Origin: Candidatus Thiosymbion ectosymbiont of Catanema sp. Cochon2018
Lineage (GTDB): Bacteria; Pseudomonadota; Gammaproteobacteria; Chromatiales; Chromatiaceae
Direction: 5' to 3'
Assembly: GCA_011392765.1 (NCBI GenBank)
Contig: WYCW01000001.1
Coordinates: forward strand, 1,739,714 to 1,803,713
Length of the DNA: 64,000 bases
The notes beneath the pieces were generated by a model. The model saw nothing but the letters and a program-made list of their open reading frames with translations, did no database searches and was not told the DNA's origin. The stretch's first letter is position 1. Every line of letters starts with the position of its first letter. A program made the translations under genes and the position numbers. This document shows positions 16,918 to 25,722 of the stretch, one piece after another.

Positions 16918-17209
16918 CGAGGCGTTGCCTCAGACCGACGAGGCGTGATCATCGCTATCTCGCGATCGAAAACGGAACCGTGATCGTGATCGTAGTCGTA
17001 ATCGGAGACGCAAGGCAAAGCGGGCCTGGAAAACCTGATGGCTACGGGTTTCGACCCAGCACCTGGCCGGGACCTCCGGATTCCACGATCTGCGAAAGTA
17101 TTCTGTCTCTCCTACGGCGGCTTCGATCACGATCACGACAACGAGAGAGGTTAGACGTTTGCGAAATTCGACTCATTTGCACAAAATCTGGTCATTCAAG
17201 GAATCCTAG
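16914..17209 (+). repeat. CTAG-bounded element A, copy 4 (interior type GATCATCGC)
   Basis: Left end CTAGCGAGGCGTTGCCTC; right end GACTCATTTGCACAAAATCT ... TCAAGGAATCCTAG. The interior has GATCATCGCTATCTCGCG, GTGATCGTGATCG and an inverted CGATCACGATCACGAC. The same interior is in the copies at 43821 and 52654. Confidence 0.75.
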
Positions 17210-17231
17210 ACCCTACGCCGGAGAGGAACGC

Positions 17232-18335
17232 ATGAATATTCACCAGACTGACACTGAACCCGAGCAGATCGAAGGCCTCGGGCAGGGTGAAGACGCCGCG
17301 TGGGGTGATTACCCGATCGACACCCTGCTCATCAGAAACGAAACCCGCACGGTGCACGATGTTCTGCGCCGGATCGAGAAGGGGTCCTTCGTCATGGACC
17401 CGGATTTCCAGCGGGATTTCATCTGGCCGGAGGATAAGCAGAGCAAGCTCATCGAGTCCGTGCTGATGCGGATCCCGCTGCCGGTCTTCTATCTCGCGGA
17501 GGATGACCAAGGGCGGATGGTAGTGGTCGATGGCCTGCAACGCCTCTCCACCTTCCAGCGTTTCGTGAATAACGAGCTGAAGCTCAAGCTAAAGGACCGA
17601 AAAGAGCTGGATGGGAAACGATTCGATGACCTTTCGCCCAAATTCCAAAACCGTATCGAGGACTGCAATCTGATCCTCTACCTCATTGATGCCAAGGTGC
17701 CCGAGCAGGCCCGGCTGGACATCTTCGAGCGCGTAAACAGCGGTGTGCCTCTGAGCCGGCAGCAGATGAGGAACTGCCTGTATGTGGGACAGGCGACACG
17801 GTTCCTGAAGACAGAGGCGAGTAATCCTCTGTTCCTCGAAGCAACCGGGAGAAGCTTACGAACAACGGCGATGCGGGATCGGGAATTCGTGAACCGTTTC
17901 TGTGCTTTCCAGCTCCTCTCGCTCGATGGCTATCGGGGAGATATGGACGACTTTCTGGCCGAGGCACTCAGGAGAATGAACAACCTGGAGCCACCGGATC
18001 TGCAACGGCTTTCCGCCGAATTCCGTATTTGCCTGACCAACAATTTCAATCTGTTCCGGGAACACGCGTTCAGGAAGCACACCGTTGATAGCGACCGCCG
18101 TAGCGTACTCAACGCCTCACTCTGGGACCTCATGACCACGGGGCTCTCGCGCTATCCGGAACAACTGGTCGAGACCCGCGCGGATACCCTGCGGGAGGCA
18201 TTCTCCTCATTGATGGAGGACGAGCAGTTCATACAGTCCATCACTTCCGGGACGAACGATATGAAGAAAGTCCGGCATCGGTTCGGAGCCACCAGGGCGA
18301 TGTTCGAGGAGGTGTTCGGTGCTCACTCGGCTTGA
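17232..18335 (+). CDS. DUF262 domain protein (GmrSD/ParB-like N-domain)
   Basis: A 367-residue protein of the DUF262 family, whose ParB/Srx-like domain is found in type IV restriction enzymes (GmrS) and stand-alone defence proteins. Visible motifs: FQRDFIWPEDKQSKLIES (residues 59-76), VVVDGLQRLSTFQRF with the family DGxQR at 100-104, and IFERVNSGVPLSRQQMRNC. There is no DUF1524 HNH domain. ATG 17232 has GAGAGGAA just upstream; the frame is open further left but that is repeat DNA. It overlaps the start of a downstream ATPase gene by 17 bases, a common DUF262-ATPase pairing. Confidence 0.88.
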   Translation: MNIHQTDTEPEQIEGLGQGEDAAWGDYPIDTLLIRNETRTVHDVLRRIEKGSFVMDPDFQRDFIWPEDKQSKLIESVLMRIPLPVFYLAEDDQGRMVVVDGLQRLSTFQRFVNNELKLKLKDRKELDGKRFDDLSPKFQNRIEDCNLILYLIDAKVPEQARLDIFERVNSGVPLSRQQMRNCLYVGQATRFLKTEASNPLFLEATGRSLRTTAMRDREFVNRFCAFQLLSLDGYRGDMDDFLAEALRRMNNLEPPDLQRLSAEFRICLTNNFNLFREHAFRKHTVDSDRRSVLNASLWDLMTTGLSRYPEQLVETRADTLREAFSSLMEDEQFIQSITSGTNDMKKVRHRFGATRAMFEEVFGAHSA

Positions 18336-18597
18336 TCTTTGGCGGTTCAAGTGCTTCGAGCTGGTGCGGCTGCCCCTGGCCCCCCTCACGTTCCTGTCCG
18401 GCGCCAATGCGTCTGGGAAGTCGTCGGTGCTCCAGGCGCTGGTGCTGTTCCATCAGACCATGCGCGAGCACGAGTGGTCAAGGCGCCTCATGCTCAACGG
18501 CGAGGTGATCCGCTTGGGTACCGTAGCGGATGTGGTCGACAAGGTGTACGGACGGCGCACCTTTGAGATCGGTATCGTCGATGAGGAACAGACCTAG
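18319..18597 (+). pseudogene. AAA ATPase, N-terminal fragment cut by a repeat
   Basis: Starts MLTRLDLWRFKCFELVRLPLAPLTFLSGANASGKSSVLQALVL-like, i.e. an SMC/DUF3696-type ATPase with Walker A GANASGKS, but ends after 92 residues where element A copy 5 begins; the stop TAG is the CTAG of the element. Relatives are several hundred residues long, so Walker B and the rest are gone. It was the partner of the overlapping DUF262 gene. Confidence 0.85.
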
Positions 18598-18805
18598 CGA
18601 GGCTCTGCCTCAGACCGACGAGGGGTGAATTCTTGACTCGTTTCGGCACCATCTTTTATCCGCAGATTACGCAGATTTCCACAGATGAAGACAAAATAAT
18701 CTGTGGAAATCTGTGTAATCTGTGGATAAAAAAAGAGGCATCTTTGTTATGCAGTGCACAAATTTGACTCATTGGTAAAGATTCGGCTCCCTCAAGGGAT
18801 CCTAG
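18594..18805 (+). repeat. CTAG-bounded element A, copy 5 (interior type d)
   Basis: Same design and interior (TTTTATCCGCAGATTACGC hairpin) as copy 2. CTAG at both ends. It sits exactly between two truncated genes, so it marks a deletion or insertion breakpoint. Confidence 0.75.
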
Positions 18806-19252
18806 CGTCAGTTAGAAGAGCAGGCGAGGACCCGAGGTACTGAGCTTGTGTTCGCTGCGGATGCTTTCGCGTACCTGGAGGGCTGTCCCTTCGTTTCCGG
18901 CGCCGCTTACCGATTGCTCTTTATCCTCGACACCCTGCATCGTTTCAAGTCCTGCTTCGACTCGGATGGCCGGCGCACAGCCGAGGGACACGAGATCTAC
19001 CGCGATTTTTTTGCCGGCAAAAAGGGGGAGGGCGGCCGCGGCGCGGTCTTCTCCGATTCGTCGGACAGCGAGAAGAGCAAATTCAAGCAGGAAATGACAT
19101 TCGGACACCCGGAGAAGACCGGTAAGACCCTCTTCTGTCCGTGGCACGGTAAGGTTCAGACGCCGCAGCTACGGGTCCATTTTTCCTGGCCGGTACGGGC
19201 CGATGAGGCCCTCTACGTGGTGTATGTCGGTCCGAAGATCACGAAGGGATAG
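18806..19252 (+). pseudogene. C-terminal fragment of an unidentified protein
   Basis: From the end of the repeat an open frame reads RQLEEQARTRGTELVFAAD ... KSKFKQEMTFGHPEKTGK ... FCPWHGKVQTPQLRVHFSWP ... LYVVYVGPKITKG. The first in-frame ATG-like codon (GTG 18848) lies inside a conserved-looking stretch, so the true N-terminus is missing. I do not recognise the family. It could belong to the same lost defence cluster as the DUF262/ATPase pair. Confidence 0.55.
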
Positions 19253-19314
19253 CTGAGTTCCACGAAGTACGTTGACATTCTCCACCTGTCTTCTATGCTG
19301 TTTTCCTGTAGTTA

Positions 19315-19642
19315 GGGGTTGTTGACATTTATCGAGCGCGGGCGATTGCGAGGAATTTTTCTTAGCTGAAGGGCGCGGCGAGGAGGAATAGCCGGCCTAT
19401 TTTGACGAGCTGCAACCTAGGGGGTGTTCTCAATTAAGCCAAATCCATGTAGCGCAGGCGTCCCGCCTGCTGGAACACGGGCGTTTCGCCCGCGGGTTGC
19501 AGGCGAGACCCGTCTGCCGACAGGCAGGCGCCTGCGCTACGTTCTTAGTTTCTGCGATGACCCGGCTTAATTGAGAACACCCCCTAGTCAGCGCGGAAAA
19601 GGGCCGCAAAGGACCTAAGAACGATGAATGTCAACAGCCCCT
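19315..19642. repeat. Element J, copy 1 (GTTGACAT ends), containing element G copy 2
   Basis: Ends GGGGTTGTTGACATTTATCG and CGATGAATGTCAACAGCCCC. Inside at 19417-19587, bounded by CTAG on each side, is element G copy 2; inside that is a GTAGCGCAGGCGTCC palindrome (19451-19541). A shorter copy of J without the insertion is at 32569-32702. Confidence 0.7.
19417..19587. repeat. Element G, copy 2, nested in J
   Basis: CTAGGGGGTGTTCTCAATTA and its inverted match TAATTGAGAACACCCCCTAG surround a GCAGGCG/CGCCTGC hairpin. Compared with copy 1 the ends are the same and the interior is a different palindrome. Confidence 0.65.
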
Positions 19643-19667
19643 GATACCCTTACCTTATTTCCCCATA

Positions 19668-19916
19668 ATGAACATATCCCCCATGACCCACGTCAATATC
19701 ACCGTCGAACCGCAACCTATCACCCAGCACGACATCGAAGATTGGGAGGCCATCCTTTTACCGGACGAACGAGAGCATTTGTACCGTCTTCAATCTGACG
19801 TCAAAGACGCTCGGAACTCACTCGCACAGGGGAAAGGCGTTCCCTTCGACCGTAAAGATGTCGAATGTCTGAAGGCTAAGGCGCGAGATCGTTATACCCT
19901 CAACAAAAAGACTTGA
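19668..19916 (+). CDS. Small antitoxin-like protein (ParD-like)
   Basis: Up to 82 residues (78 if started at 19683). The C-terminal half, SDVKDARNSLAQGKGVPFDRKD followed by ECLKAKARDR, matches the pattern of ParD/RHH-type antitoxins, where a helix is followed by GxGxPFD. It ends TGATG, with the start of a ParE-like remnant one base overlapping, the usual antitoxin-toxin layout. The toxin is destroyed, so only the antitoxin may be made. No good ribosome-binding site is visible for either start. Confidence 0.6.
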   Translation: MNISPMTHVNITVEPQPITQHDIEDWEAILLPDEREHLYRLQSDVKDARNSLAQGKGVPFDRKDVECLKAKARDRYTLNKKT

Positions 19917-20010
19917 TGTCCCGGCTCTATCGGTCGCCAGAGGCCGAACGGGCAGTATTTTTTGGTCTATCAGGAAGTGGACGACGGTATCGAGCTTCTA
20001 CGAGTATTTC
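19916..20010 (+). pseudogene. ParE-type toxin remnant, internally deleted and cut by element A
   Basis: ATG 19916 reads MSRLYRSPEAER, a typical ParE/RelE N-terminus. After an internal deletion and frame change the toxin C-terminal motif YFLVYQEVDDGIELLRVF is readable, ending where CTAG of the next repeat begins (20011). Most of the fold is missing, so it cannot be active. Confidence 0.7.
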
Positions 20011-20248
20011 CTAGCGAGGCTTCGCCTCAGACCGACGAGGCATGAGGCCCCAACAGCCCCTCTCCCATAAGGCCCCATCTCCTACATCTAACCAACCGTT
20101 GGAGAGCTTGGGTAGGTCGAAATCGGGATCGGGATCGGGATCGCAATCGGAATTTCGATTTCGATCCCGATTTCGATCCCGATCCCGGTTTGTGCACTGC
20201 ATAAACTTGACTCATTTGTAAAGATTCGGCTCCCTCAAGGAATCATAG
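20011..20248 (+). repeat. CTAG-bounded element A, copy 6 (interior type GATCGG)
   Basis: Close relative of copy 3, with GATCGGGATCGGGATCG hairpin at 20116-20190. The right end reads AAGGAATCATAG, one base off CTAG. The remaining bases to the HDAC gene (20249-20427) hold no supported gene and should contain its promoter. Confidence 0.75.
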
Positions 20249-20427
20249 CGCTCGGGATATAACCAAACTTTCTCCTCCATCTTCTCCATACTGACCGTTC
20301 CCTTACCGATCGCCCTGATGAGAAAGGCGGGCACGGCAGCTACGCGGGTGGGATTCCATGTCGGTACGGTGTCGTTTCGGGTAAGATGCGCAGCCCATAG
20401 GTCCTCGACGGAAGATACACCAGCGCC

Positions 20428-21414
20428 ATGACTACCCACGCGACGGCAGAGAGACGGATCGGTGTTTACGGCGGAGAGCAGCTCGCCCGCTATGGTTTCG
20501 GTGACGGGCACCCCTTCGGCCCGGACCGCCACAACGCCTTCTGGGATACCCTCACCGAAGCAGGTCTGAAGGCGAAGATCCAGGCCCTGCCGCCGGTCCG
20601 GGCAGAGGACCGGGATGTACTGCGCTTTCACACCGGCCCTTACCTCGAGCAGGTAAAGCAGCAATCCGTGACGGGCCTGGGCTATCTGGACTATGGCGAT
20701 ACCCCGGCCGTAAAGGGTATCTACGAGTCGTCACTGTTTGTCGTCGGGAGTACCCTGGATGCGGTGGCGCAGATCCTGGCCGGGGAGCTGACCCGCGCCA
20801 TGGTGCCCATCGCCGGACTCCACCACGCCCGCCGCGATGGGGCGGCCGGCTTCTGCGTCTTCAACGATTGTGGTATCGCCATCGAGACCCTGCGGCGGGT
20901 GCACGGTATCCGGCGCATCGCCTATGTGGATATAGACGCCCATCATGGCGATGGGGTTTTTTATGCCTTTGACGATGACCCCGAGCTCGCCGTCGTCGAT
21001 TTCCACGAGGATGGGCGTTATCTGTATCCGGGCACCGGTCATGCCCATGAGACCGGAACCGGTCCGGCCCGCGGCACCAAGCTGAACGTACCTCTACCCC
21101 CGTTTGCCGAGGACGAGCAATTCTTCCGCCAATGGTCCGCAGCCGAGCGCTTCATCGAGGAATCCGAGCCCCAGTTCATTCTGCTGCAGTGCGGGGCGGA
21201 CGCCCTCGCCGGCGACCCCATCACCCACCTGCAGATGAGCCTGGCCGTATACCGAACGGTGAGCACTTCCCTGTGCCGGATCGCCGACGCCTGCTGTGAG
21301 GGCCGTCTCCTCGCCACGGGTGGGGGAGGATACAATCTGGACCAGACGGCACGGGCCTGGACCGAGATCGTGGCCGCTATGGTCGAAGCCACTGAGCGAG
21401 GCGCCGAGCCATGA
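20428..21414 (+). CDS. Histone deacetylase family protein (AcuC/HDAC-like amidohydrolase)
   Basis: Zinc-dependent deacetylase of the arginase/deacetylase fold; bacterial members remove acetyl groups from proteins, polyamines or small amides, and the substrate here is unknown. The active-site set is intact: GLHHARRDGAAGFCVFND (His-His pair), YVDIDAHHGDGVFYAF (zinc Asp/His and the Asp-His relay) and LATGGGGYN. 328 residues, full length. The next gene, hspQ, overlaps by four bases (ATGA). Confidence 0.94.
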   Translation: MTTHATAERRIGVYGGEQLARYGFGDGHPFGPDRHNAFWDTLTEAGLKAKIQALPPVRAEDRDVLRFHTGPYLEQVKQQSVTGLGYLDYGDTPAVKGIYESSLFVVGSTLDAVAQILAGELTRAMVPIAGLHHARRDGAAGFCVFNDCGIAIETLRRVHGIRRIAYVDIDAHHGDGVFYAFDDDPELAVVDFHEDGRYLYPGTGHAHETGTGPARGTKLNVPLPPFAEDEQFFRQWSAAERFIEESEPQFILLQCGADALAGDPITHLQMSLAVYRTVSTSLCRIADACCEGRLLATGGGGYNLDQTARAWTEIVAAMVEATERGAEP

Positions 21415-21731
21415 AGTTGCTCCAGCAGGCCGAGTTCCACATCGGGCAGGTGATTCGCCACCGGCTGTTCAACTACCGGGGGGTGGTGGTGGACGTCGAC
21501 CCGATATTTCTGGGTAGTGAGGCCTGGTACGACCAGGTGGCGCGCTCGCGCCCGCCCAGGGACAGGCCCTGGTACCGGGTCCTGGTGCACGAGGCGGAGC
21601 ACGAGACCTATGTGGCGGAGCGTAACCTGGAACCAGACCCGTCCGGAAACCCGATCCGGCATCCCCTCCTGGATGTCTTTTTTACTGACCTCGACGACGC
21701 CGGCTACCGACTGCGGTTTCGGCATAATTGA
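21411..21731 (+). CDS. hspQ: Heat shock protein HspQ
   Basis: Small protein (106 residues) of the HspQ/YccV family; in Escherichia coli HspQ binds hemimethylated DNA and is a specificity factor for Lon. Conserved opening FHIGQVIRHRLFNYRGVVVDVDPIF and the middle RPWYRVLVHEAEHETYVAERNL are typical. Translationally coupled to the upstream deacetylase gene by ATGA overlap. Confidence 0.93.
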   Translation: MKLLQQAEFHIGQVIRHRLFNYRGVVVDVDPIFLGSEAWYDQVARSRPPRDRPWYRVLVHEAEHETYVAERNLEPDPSGNPIRHPLLDVFFTDLDDAGYRLRFRHN

Positions 21732-21795
21732 GGAAGGTTCTCGCTAACTTCGGGGCGGACCCGGGGGTTCGGCGCCTGATCAGACGGAGCAAATC

Positions 21796-22887
21796 ATGTC
21801 AGCAGTTACCAAAGAACAAGTCGAAGCAGCAATCAAGGGTTATCGAGAGCCCCACCTGGAACGGGATCTGGTCAGCGCCGGATGTATCAAGGGTGTCGAG
21901 ATCGAGGGAGATCGGGTCAAAGTCGAGGTCGTTCTCGGATTTCCGGCCAAGACCGTAGCGGCGGCGATCACTACCCGGGTCAAAGAGACAGTCGAAGGCT
22001 TAGCCGGCGTCGCCGGGGCCGAGGTCGAGGTTACCTGGTCCGTGGTCGCGCACTCGGTCCAGAAGTCGCTGAAGCCCATCGACAACGTCAAGAACATCGT
22101 CGCTGTCGCATCCGGCAAGGGCGGCGTCGGTAAATCGACCACCGCGGTCAATCTGGCCCTGGCGCTGTCCGCCGAGGGCGCCAAGGTCGGCCTTCTGGAC
22201 GCGGACATCTACGGTCCCTCGCAGCCGCGTATGTTGGGCATCACCGGCAAGCCGGACTCCCAGGACGGCAATACCCTCGAGCCCCTGAACAGCTACCACC
22301 TCCAGGCCATGTCCATCGGTTTCCTGATCGATGAGGAGACCCCGATGATCTGGCGCGGTCCCATGGTGACCCAGGCCCTGGAGCAGCTGCTCAACGACAC
22401 CAACTGGTCGGAGCTGGACTATCTGGTGATCGACCTGCCGCCCGGCACCGGCGATACCCAGCTCACCCTGGCCCAGAAAGTGCCGGTCTCCGGCGCGGTC
22501 ATCGTCACCACCCCCCAGGACATCGCCCTGCTGGATGCCCGCAAGGGCCTGAAGATGTTTCAGAAGGTGGAAGTGCCGGTGCTGGGCATCGTCGAGAACA
22601 TGAGCATCCATATCTGCTCCGAGTGCGGGCACGAGGAGCACATCTTCGGCGAGGGCGGAGGCCAGGCCATGGCCGAGCAGTACGGGGTGCAGCTGCTGGG
22701 CGCACTGCCGCTGGACATCAATATCCGAGAGGAAACGGATGGCGGCCGACCGACCGTGGTGGCTCAACCCGACTCACGGGTCAGCGAGATCTACCGGGAG
22801 ATTGCCCGCAAGACCGCGGCCAAGTTGTCCCTGCAGGCGAAGGATTACGCCGCCAAATTCCCGCGGATCGTGATCCAGAACAACTGA
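21796..22887 (+). CDS. mrp: Iron-sulfur cluster carrier protein Mrp/ApbC
   Basis: P-loop ATPase that carries and delivers [4Fe-4S] clusters in the cytosol. N-terminal MIP18/DUF59 domain (about residues 1-85), then the deviant Walker A SGKGGVGKSTTAVN (about residues 109-122), LLDADIYGPSQPRML, DYLVIDLPPGTGDTQLT, and the cluster-binding CxxC in HICSECGHEEHIF. 363 residues, full length, with AGCAAATC spacing before ATG but no strong SD. It follows hspQ by 64 bases. Confidence 0.96.
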   Translation: MSAVTKEQVEAAIKGYREPHLERDLVSAGCIKGVEIEGDRVKVEVVLGFPAKTVAAAITTRVKETVEGLAGVAGAEVEVTWSVVAHSVQKSLKPIDNVKNIVAVASGKGGVGKSTTAVNLALALSAEGAKVGLLDADIYGPSQPRMLGITGKPDSQDGNTLEPLNSYHLQAMSIGFLIDEETPMIWRGPMVTQALEQLLNDTNWSELDYLVIDLPPGTGDTQLTLAQKVPVSGAVIVTTPQDIALLDARKGLKMFQKVEVPVLGIVENMSIHICSECGHEEHIFGEGGGQAMAEQYGVQLLGALPLDINIREETDGGRPTVVAQPDSRVSEIYREIARKTAAKLSLQAKDYAAKFPRIVIQNN

Positions 22888-22949
22888 ATCGGTACTTCGG
22901 CACCGCTGTAATCGAATTCGTGGTTCCTGTTCCCCGCGTCCGAGGAATT

Positions 22950-23055
22950 TGACTCGTTTGTAAAGATGCGGGTCCGTCAAGGAATCCTGGCGTAGCGCAG
23001 GCGTCCTCGACTGCAAATATCTCGTCTGCAGGCGAGACGCCTGCGCTACGGCTGT
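22950..23055. repeat. Right end of element A plus GCAGGCGTCC palindrome
   Basis: TTTGACTCGTTTGTAAAG ... CGTCAAGGAATCC is a lone right end of element A (22950-22990). It is joined to GTAGCGCAGGCGTCCTCG ... GAGACGCCTGCGCTAC (22993-23050). Confidence 0.6.
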
Positions 23056-23105
23056 GTCGCCATTCGTTTTTTTGCCGCAAAACTCGACGGTAGGGGAGTG
23101 GTGTA

Positions 23106-23241
23106 AGAGGCTGTCTAAAAACTAAAACATTGATTTTAAAGCGGTAGGCTGGGGGGCAGGAAACAAACCCCAGATTATTGCTGGGTTTTGGCCGTCCCTG
23201 GCCGCAACCCAGCCTACGGTCCCTTTTTAGACAATCTCTAG
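23106..23241. repeat. Full copy of the GAGGCTGTCTAAAAA-ended repeat
   Basis: Left end GAGGCTGTCTAAAAACTAA and right end CCTTTTTAGACAATCTC form the inverted ends; the interior is GTAGGCTGG ... AACCCAGCCTAC with the inner block CCGTCCCTGGCCGCAACC. Half copies lie at 4563, 40601 and 53578. Confidence 0.65.
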
Positions 23242-23455
23242 GATCCCTTGAGGGACCCGCATCTTTACAAATGAGTCGAGTTTGTGCGCTGCATAAAAAT
23301 AGTTCTGCCTCTTGTTGGACAGGAATCGCAAATCCTTTGAACCACAGAGGCAGACACGGATAAACACGGATTGTGATCCGTGTTTATCCGTGTCTATCCG
23401 TGGTTCTTCGGTGCGGTTGGTCACGCCTCGTCGGTCTGAGGCGAAGCCTCGTTAG
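23238..23455 (-). repeat. CTAG-bounded element A, copy 7, reverse orientation (interior type c)
   Basis: CTAGGATCCCTTGAGGGA ... GAGGCGAAGCCTCGTTAG. The interior is the ACCACAGAGGCAGACACGG palindrome. Its terminal TTAG overlaps the stop codon of the outer-membrane protein gene that begins at 23452. Confidence 0.75.
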
Positions 23456-24678
23456 AAGGTGTAACCGAGATTTAAACGCCCTCCGATGTAATCATGGTTA
23501 CCGACGGTGAGGGTACCACCAAGGCGCAGATGGCTCCAGATGCCATGATTGTTAGCTTGCTTGTGTGCGCCCCAGGAAAGAGAGAAATCCCAGTAATCGT
23601 CGATGAAAACGTCATCACCGGTGATGAGAGTATGGGCCACCGAGAATTGCAGACTTGTGGGAAGATCCATCAGCAGCATCGGCGGAGTTTCAGCTTCAAT
23701 GGAGAAGCCGTTCTTGAACACGGTATTCCTTAGATCATAGTCGATCTCGTAGTCACCGGCCTCGATCGATACGGTATTGACGGTACCGACCATATTGGCA
23801 ATATTCAACTCGAATAGCCTGAACGGAATCCTGTAGTTGCTGGTCAAGGTTCCGGCATAAACTACCGCTGCCGAAGCCATGTCGATGGAACCGGTTGCGC
23901 CGACACGAAGTCCGGGCGTGAGGCTCCAGCTATCGGTGAGCGGGACGCGCAGGCTGGCCCCCAAAGCTGTGCCGTAAGCTTCGGACCCACCGACACTTAT
24001 GTAGTTGAGTGGAAGATCGAAGCGTAGCTGATAGCCTGGATTGTCGAAATGGATGGTGTAGGAAAGCGGTAGGGTAAGGGTATCCTGTTCGTAGTCCCCG
24101 GCCTCGAAGTGGCCGGTAGCGAGTCCGATACCCGTGGAGTTGAAAACCACGGACTCATCCGATTGGTGGAAGCCCGCGGCACCGGCAGCAAACGAGTTGC
24201 TGACCATCTGCGCGGAAAAACTTGCGGGATTGCCGGCGACCGGATCGACCGGAGTCTCGGCAACCAGGCTCCCCAACATGCGGGTCACAAGACCGTCGCC
24301 GTTTTCCTTCAGATATTCTTCCAGCATCTCCTGACTATCATCGCGGGTAGCCCCGTTGAAAGATTTATTGATTCCGAGGGATGGGATTTTGAAGATCAAT
24401 TCCGTTGAATTGCCGGAGTAACTTACCTCCGTGCGTAATCCCCTGAAGTCGAGTACCGCCGAGGCTGCGGAGGTAGAGGTATAGCTGTCGGTGAGGCTGG
24501 AAAATCCTTCATCACCGAGGTCATCGATCGCATCCTCGACCGAATCATAGCCGCGAGACACCGTCGTCGTGGGAGTGGTCAGGGTGATCTGGAAAGTATC
24601 TTTGGCGAACGTGTTCGTGGTAATGAAGCAAAACCCGAACAGCAGAATACCTTGGATCGAGAGGACACGCATTTTCAT
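23452..24678 (-). CDS. Outer-membrane beta-barrel protein, unknown role
   Basis: 408 residues with a signal peptide cut after about residue 25 (ITTNTFA-KD). The rest is rich in alternating hydrophobic/aromatic strands typical of barrels (PLSYTIHFDN, YQLRFDLPLNYISVGG, WSLTPGLRVGATG, HLRLGGTLTVGNHDYIGGRLNLGYTF), and it ends in Phe as BAM substrates do. No specific family recognised. It is monocistronic; a repeat adjoins its stop codon, but the terminal Phe suggests the C-terminus is native. Confidence 0.75.
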   Translation of the reverse strand: MKMRVLSIQGILLFGFCFITTNTFAKDTFQITLTTPTTTVSRGYDSVEDAIDDLGDEGFSSLTDSYTSTSAASAVLDFRGLRTEVSYSGNSTELIFKIPSLGINKSFNGATRDDSQEMLEEYLKENGDGLVTRMLGSLVAETPVDPVAGNPASFSAQMVSNSFAAGAAGFHQSDESVVFNSTGIGLATGHFEAGDYEQDTLTLPLSYTIHFDNPGYQLRFDLPLNYISVGGSEAYGTALGASLRVPLTDSWSLTPGLRVGATGSIDMASAAVVYAGTLTSNYRIPFRLFELNIANMVGTVNTVSIEAGDYEIDYDLRNTVFKNGFSIEAETPPMLLMDLPTSLQFSVAHTLITGDDVFIDDYWDFSLSWGAHKQANNHGIWSHLRLGGTLTVGNHDYIGGRLNLGYTF

Positions 24679-24846
24679 AGGACAAAGACTCCTGCAGGAG
24701 ATTGCGGTTGTTTGCTGGAGATAGGTGTTTCAGCATTGTTGCTATTTTCCTCGAACCCGACCCCCGAAGTATCGGCGACCCCCGATTACTTGTCGATCGA
24801 GAATTTTCACTTTATAGCGCCGATTTTGCTTCCCTGTCAATGAGGA

Positions 24847-24875
24847 TTGACAATACGTAGCCGGGAAGCTACACT
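24847..24875 (+). promoter_or_regulatory. Strong sigma-70-type promoter
   Basis: TTGACA (24847-24852), a 17-base spacer, then TACACT (24870-24875). It points towards the CopD-like gene at 24998. An ORF of 37 codons (24882-24995, MFEIRRTECLTT...) begins seven bases later; its first eight residues resemble RelE/HigB-type killer proteins, but the rest does not. Confidence 0.6.
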
Positions 24876-24997
24876 CCGATCATGTTTGAGATCCGCAGGA
24901 CCGAATGTCTGACCACAGCCTCCGGTCGACCACCCTTCACTACACTGTGGGCGGTGGTTGAAGCCAGCGTCAGCATCACACCGACAGGTGAGTAGAT

Positions 24998-25438
24998 ATG
25001 TACGGATTACTATTGTTACTGCATATATTGGCAGCCACGATTTGGACGGGTGGTCATATTGTACTCTCGATCGTGGTTTTGCCGAGAGTTTTAAGAGAGC
25101 GTTCGCCTGAGCAATTGCTGCGGTTTGAATCCGTATACGAAAAAATAGGCATGCCTGCTCTTGTTATCCAAATAATTACTGGTTTAATGTTGGCTTATCG
25201 AATGCTGCCGGATTTCGGTCAGTGGCTGAACTTCTCCAATCCGATAACCCATGTGCTGGCAATGAAGTTTATTTTGCTGGCACTGACGATCGGATTCGCA
25301 GTGGACGCAAAATTTCGAGTTATTCCCTGTCTTTCCGATAAAAACCTGGTGGTGATGGCATGGCACATTGTGCCTGTCACGATATTTTCCGTGTTGTTTG
25401 TCGTTGCAGGCGTTTCATTCAGAGCAGGGTGGTCATAG
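24998..25438 (+). CDS. CopD-like four-helix integral membrane protein
   Basis: 146 residues with four membrane helices: residues 2-22 (LLLLLHILAATIWTGGHIVLS), about 50-68, 84-102 and 122-142. The opening H-I-L-A-A-x-I-W-x-G-G-H is the pattern of the CopD / DUF2269-like group, with possible metal or haem-ligating His residues in helices 1, 3 and 4 (HILA, GGH, THVLAMK, WHIVP). A role in copper or haem handling is a family-level guess. Lower GC than its neighbours. Its stop is directly followed by MITE copy 3. Confidence 0.7.
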   Translation: MYGLLLLLHILAATIWTGGHIVLSIVVLPRVLRERSPEQLLRFESVYEKIGMPALVIQIITGLMLAYRMLPDFGQWLNFSNPITHVLAMKFILLALTIGFAVDAKFRVIPCLSDKNLVVMAWHIVPVTIFSVLFVVAGVSFRAGWS

Positions 25439-25592
25439 GGCAATGCCATTAAGTTAAGCGTTACCGGTCGGCAAAGTAAGAGAAGAAACTACGAATCACG
25501 CGAATCCTCGCGAAGCGATTCGCGGAAATTCGCGTGATTCGTAGTTTTCTCTAAGTGGCCAACAGCTAACTTAATGGCATTGGGTCATAGGG
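25431..25592. mobile_element. MITE family F, copy 3, with a perfect 10-bp target duplication
   Basis: The element spans 25441-25582 (CAATGCCATTAAGTTA ... TTAACTTAATGGCATTG). It is flanked by GGTCATAGGG at 25431-25440 and again at 25583-25592. The duplication includes the last codons of the CopD-like gene, so the gene was hit at its very end. Confidence 0.9.
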
Positions 25593-25722
25593 TGATCATA
25601 TTGAGCGCGTAGGATAATGTCTTCATGCGGTCTCACGAGCACCGGGTCCAGGGGGCGCCGATGGCGGCACTGAAAGCGTCGCTCGGCCACCCCATGTATC
25701 CTATCATGTCTCGGAGACCTTT

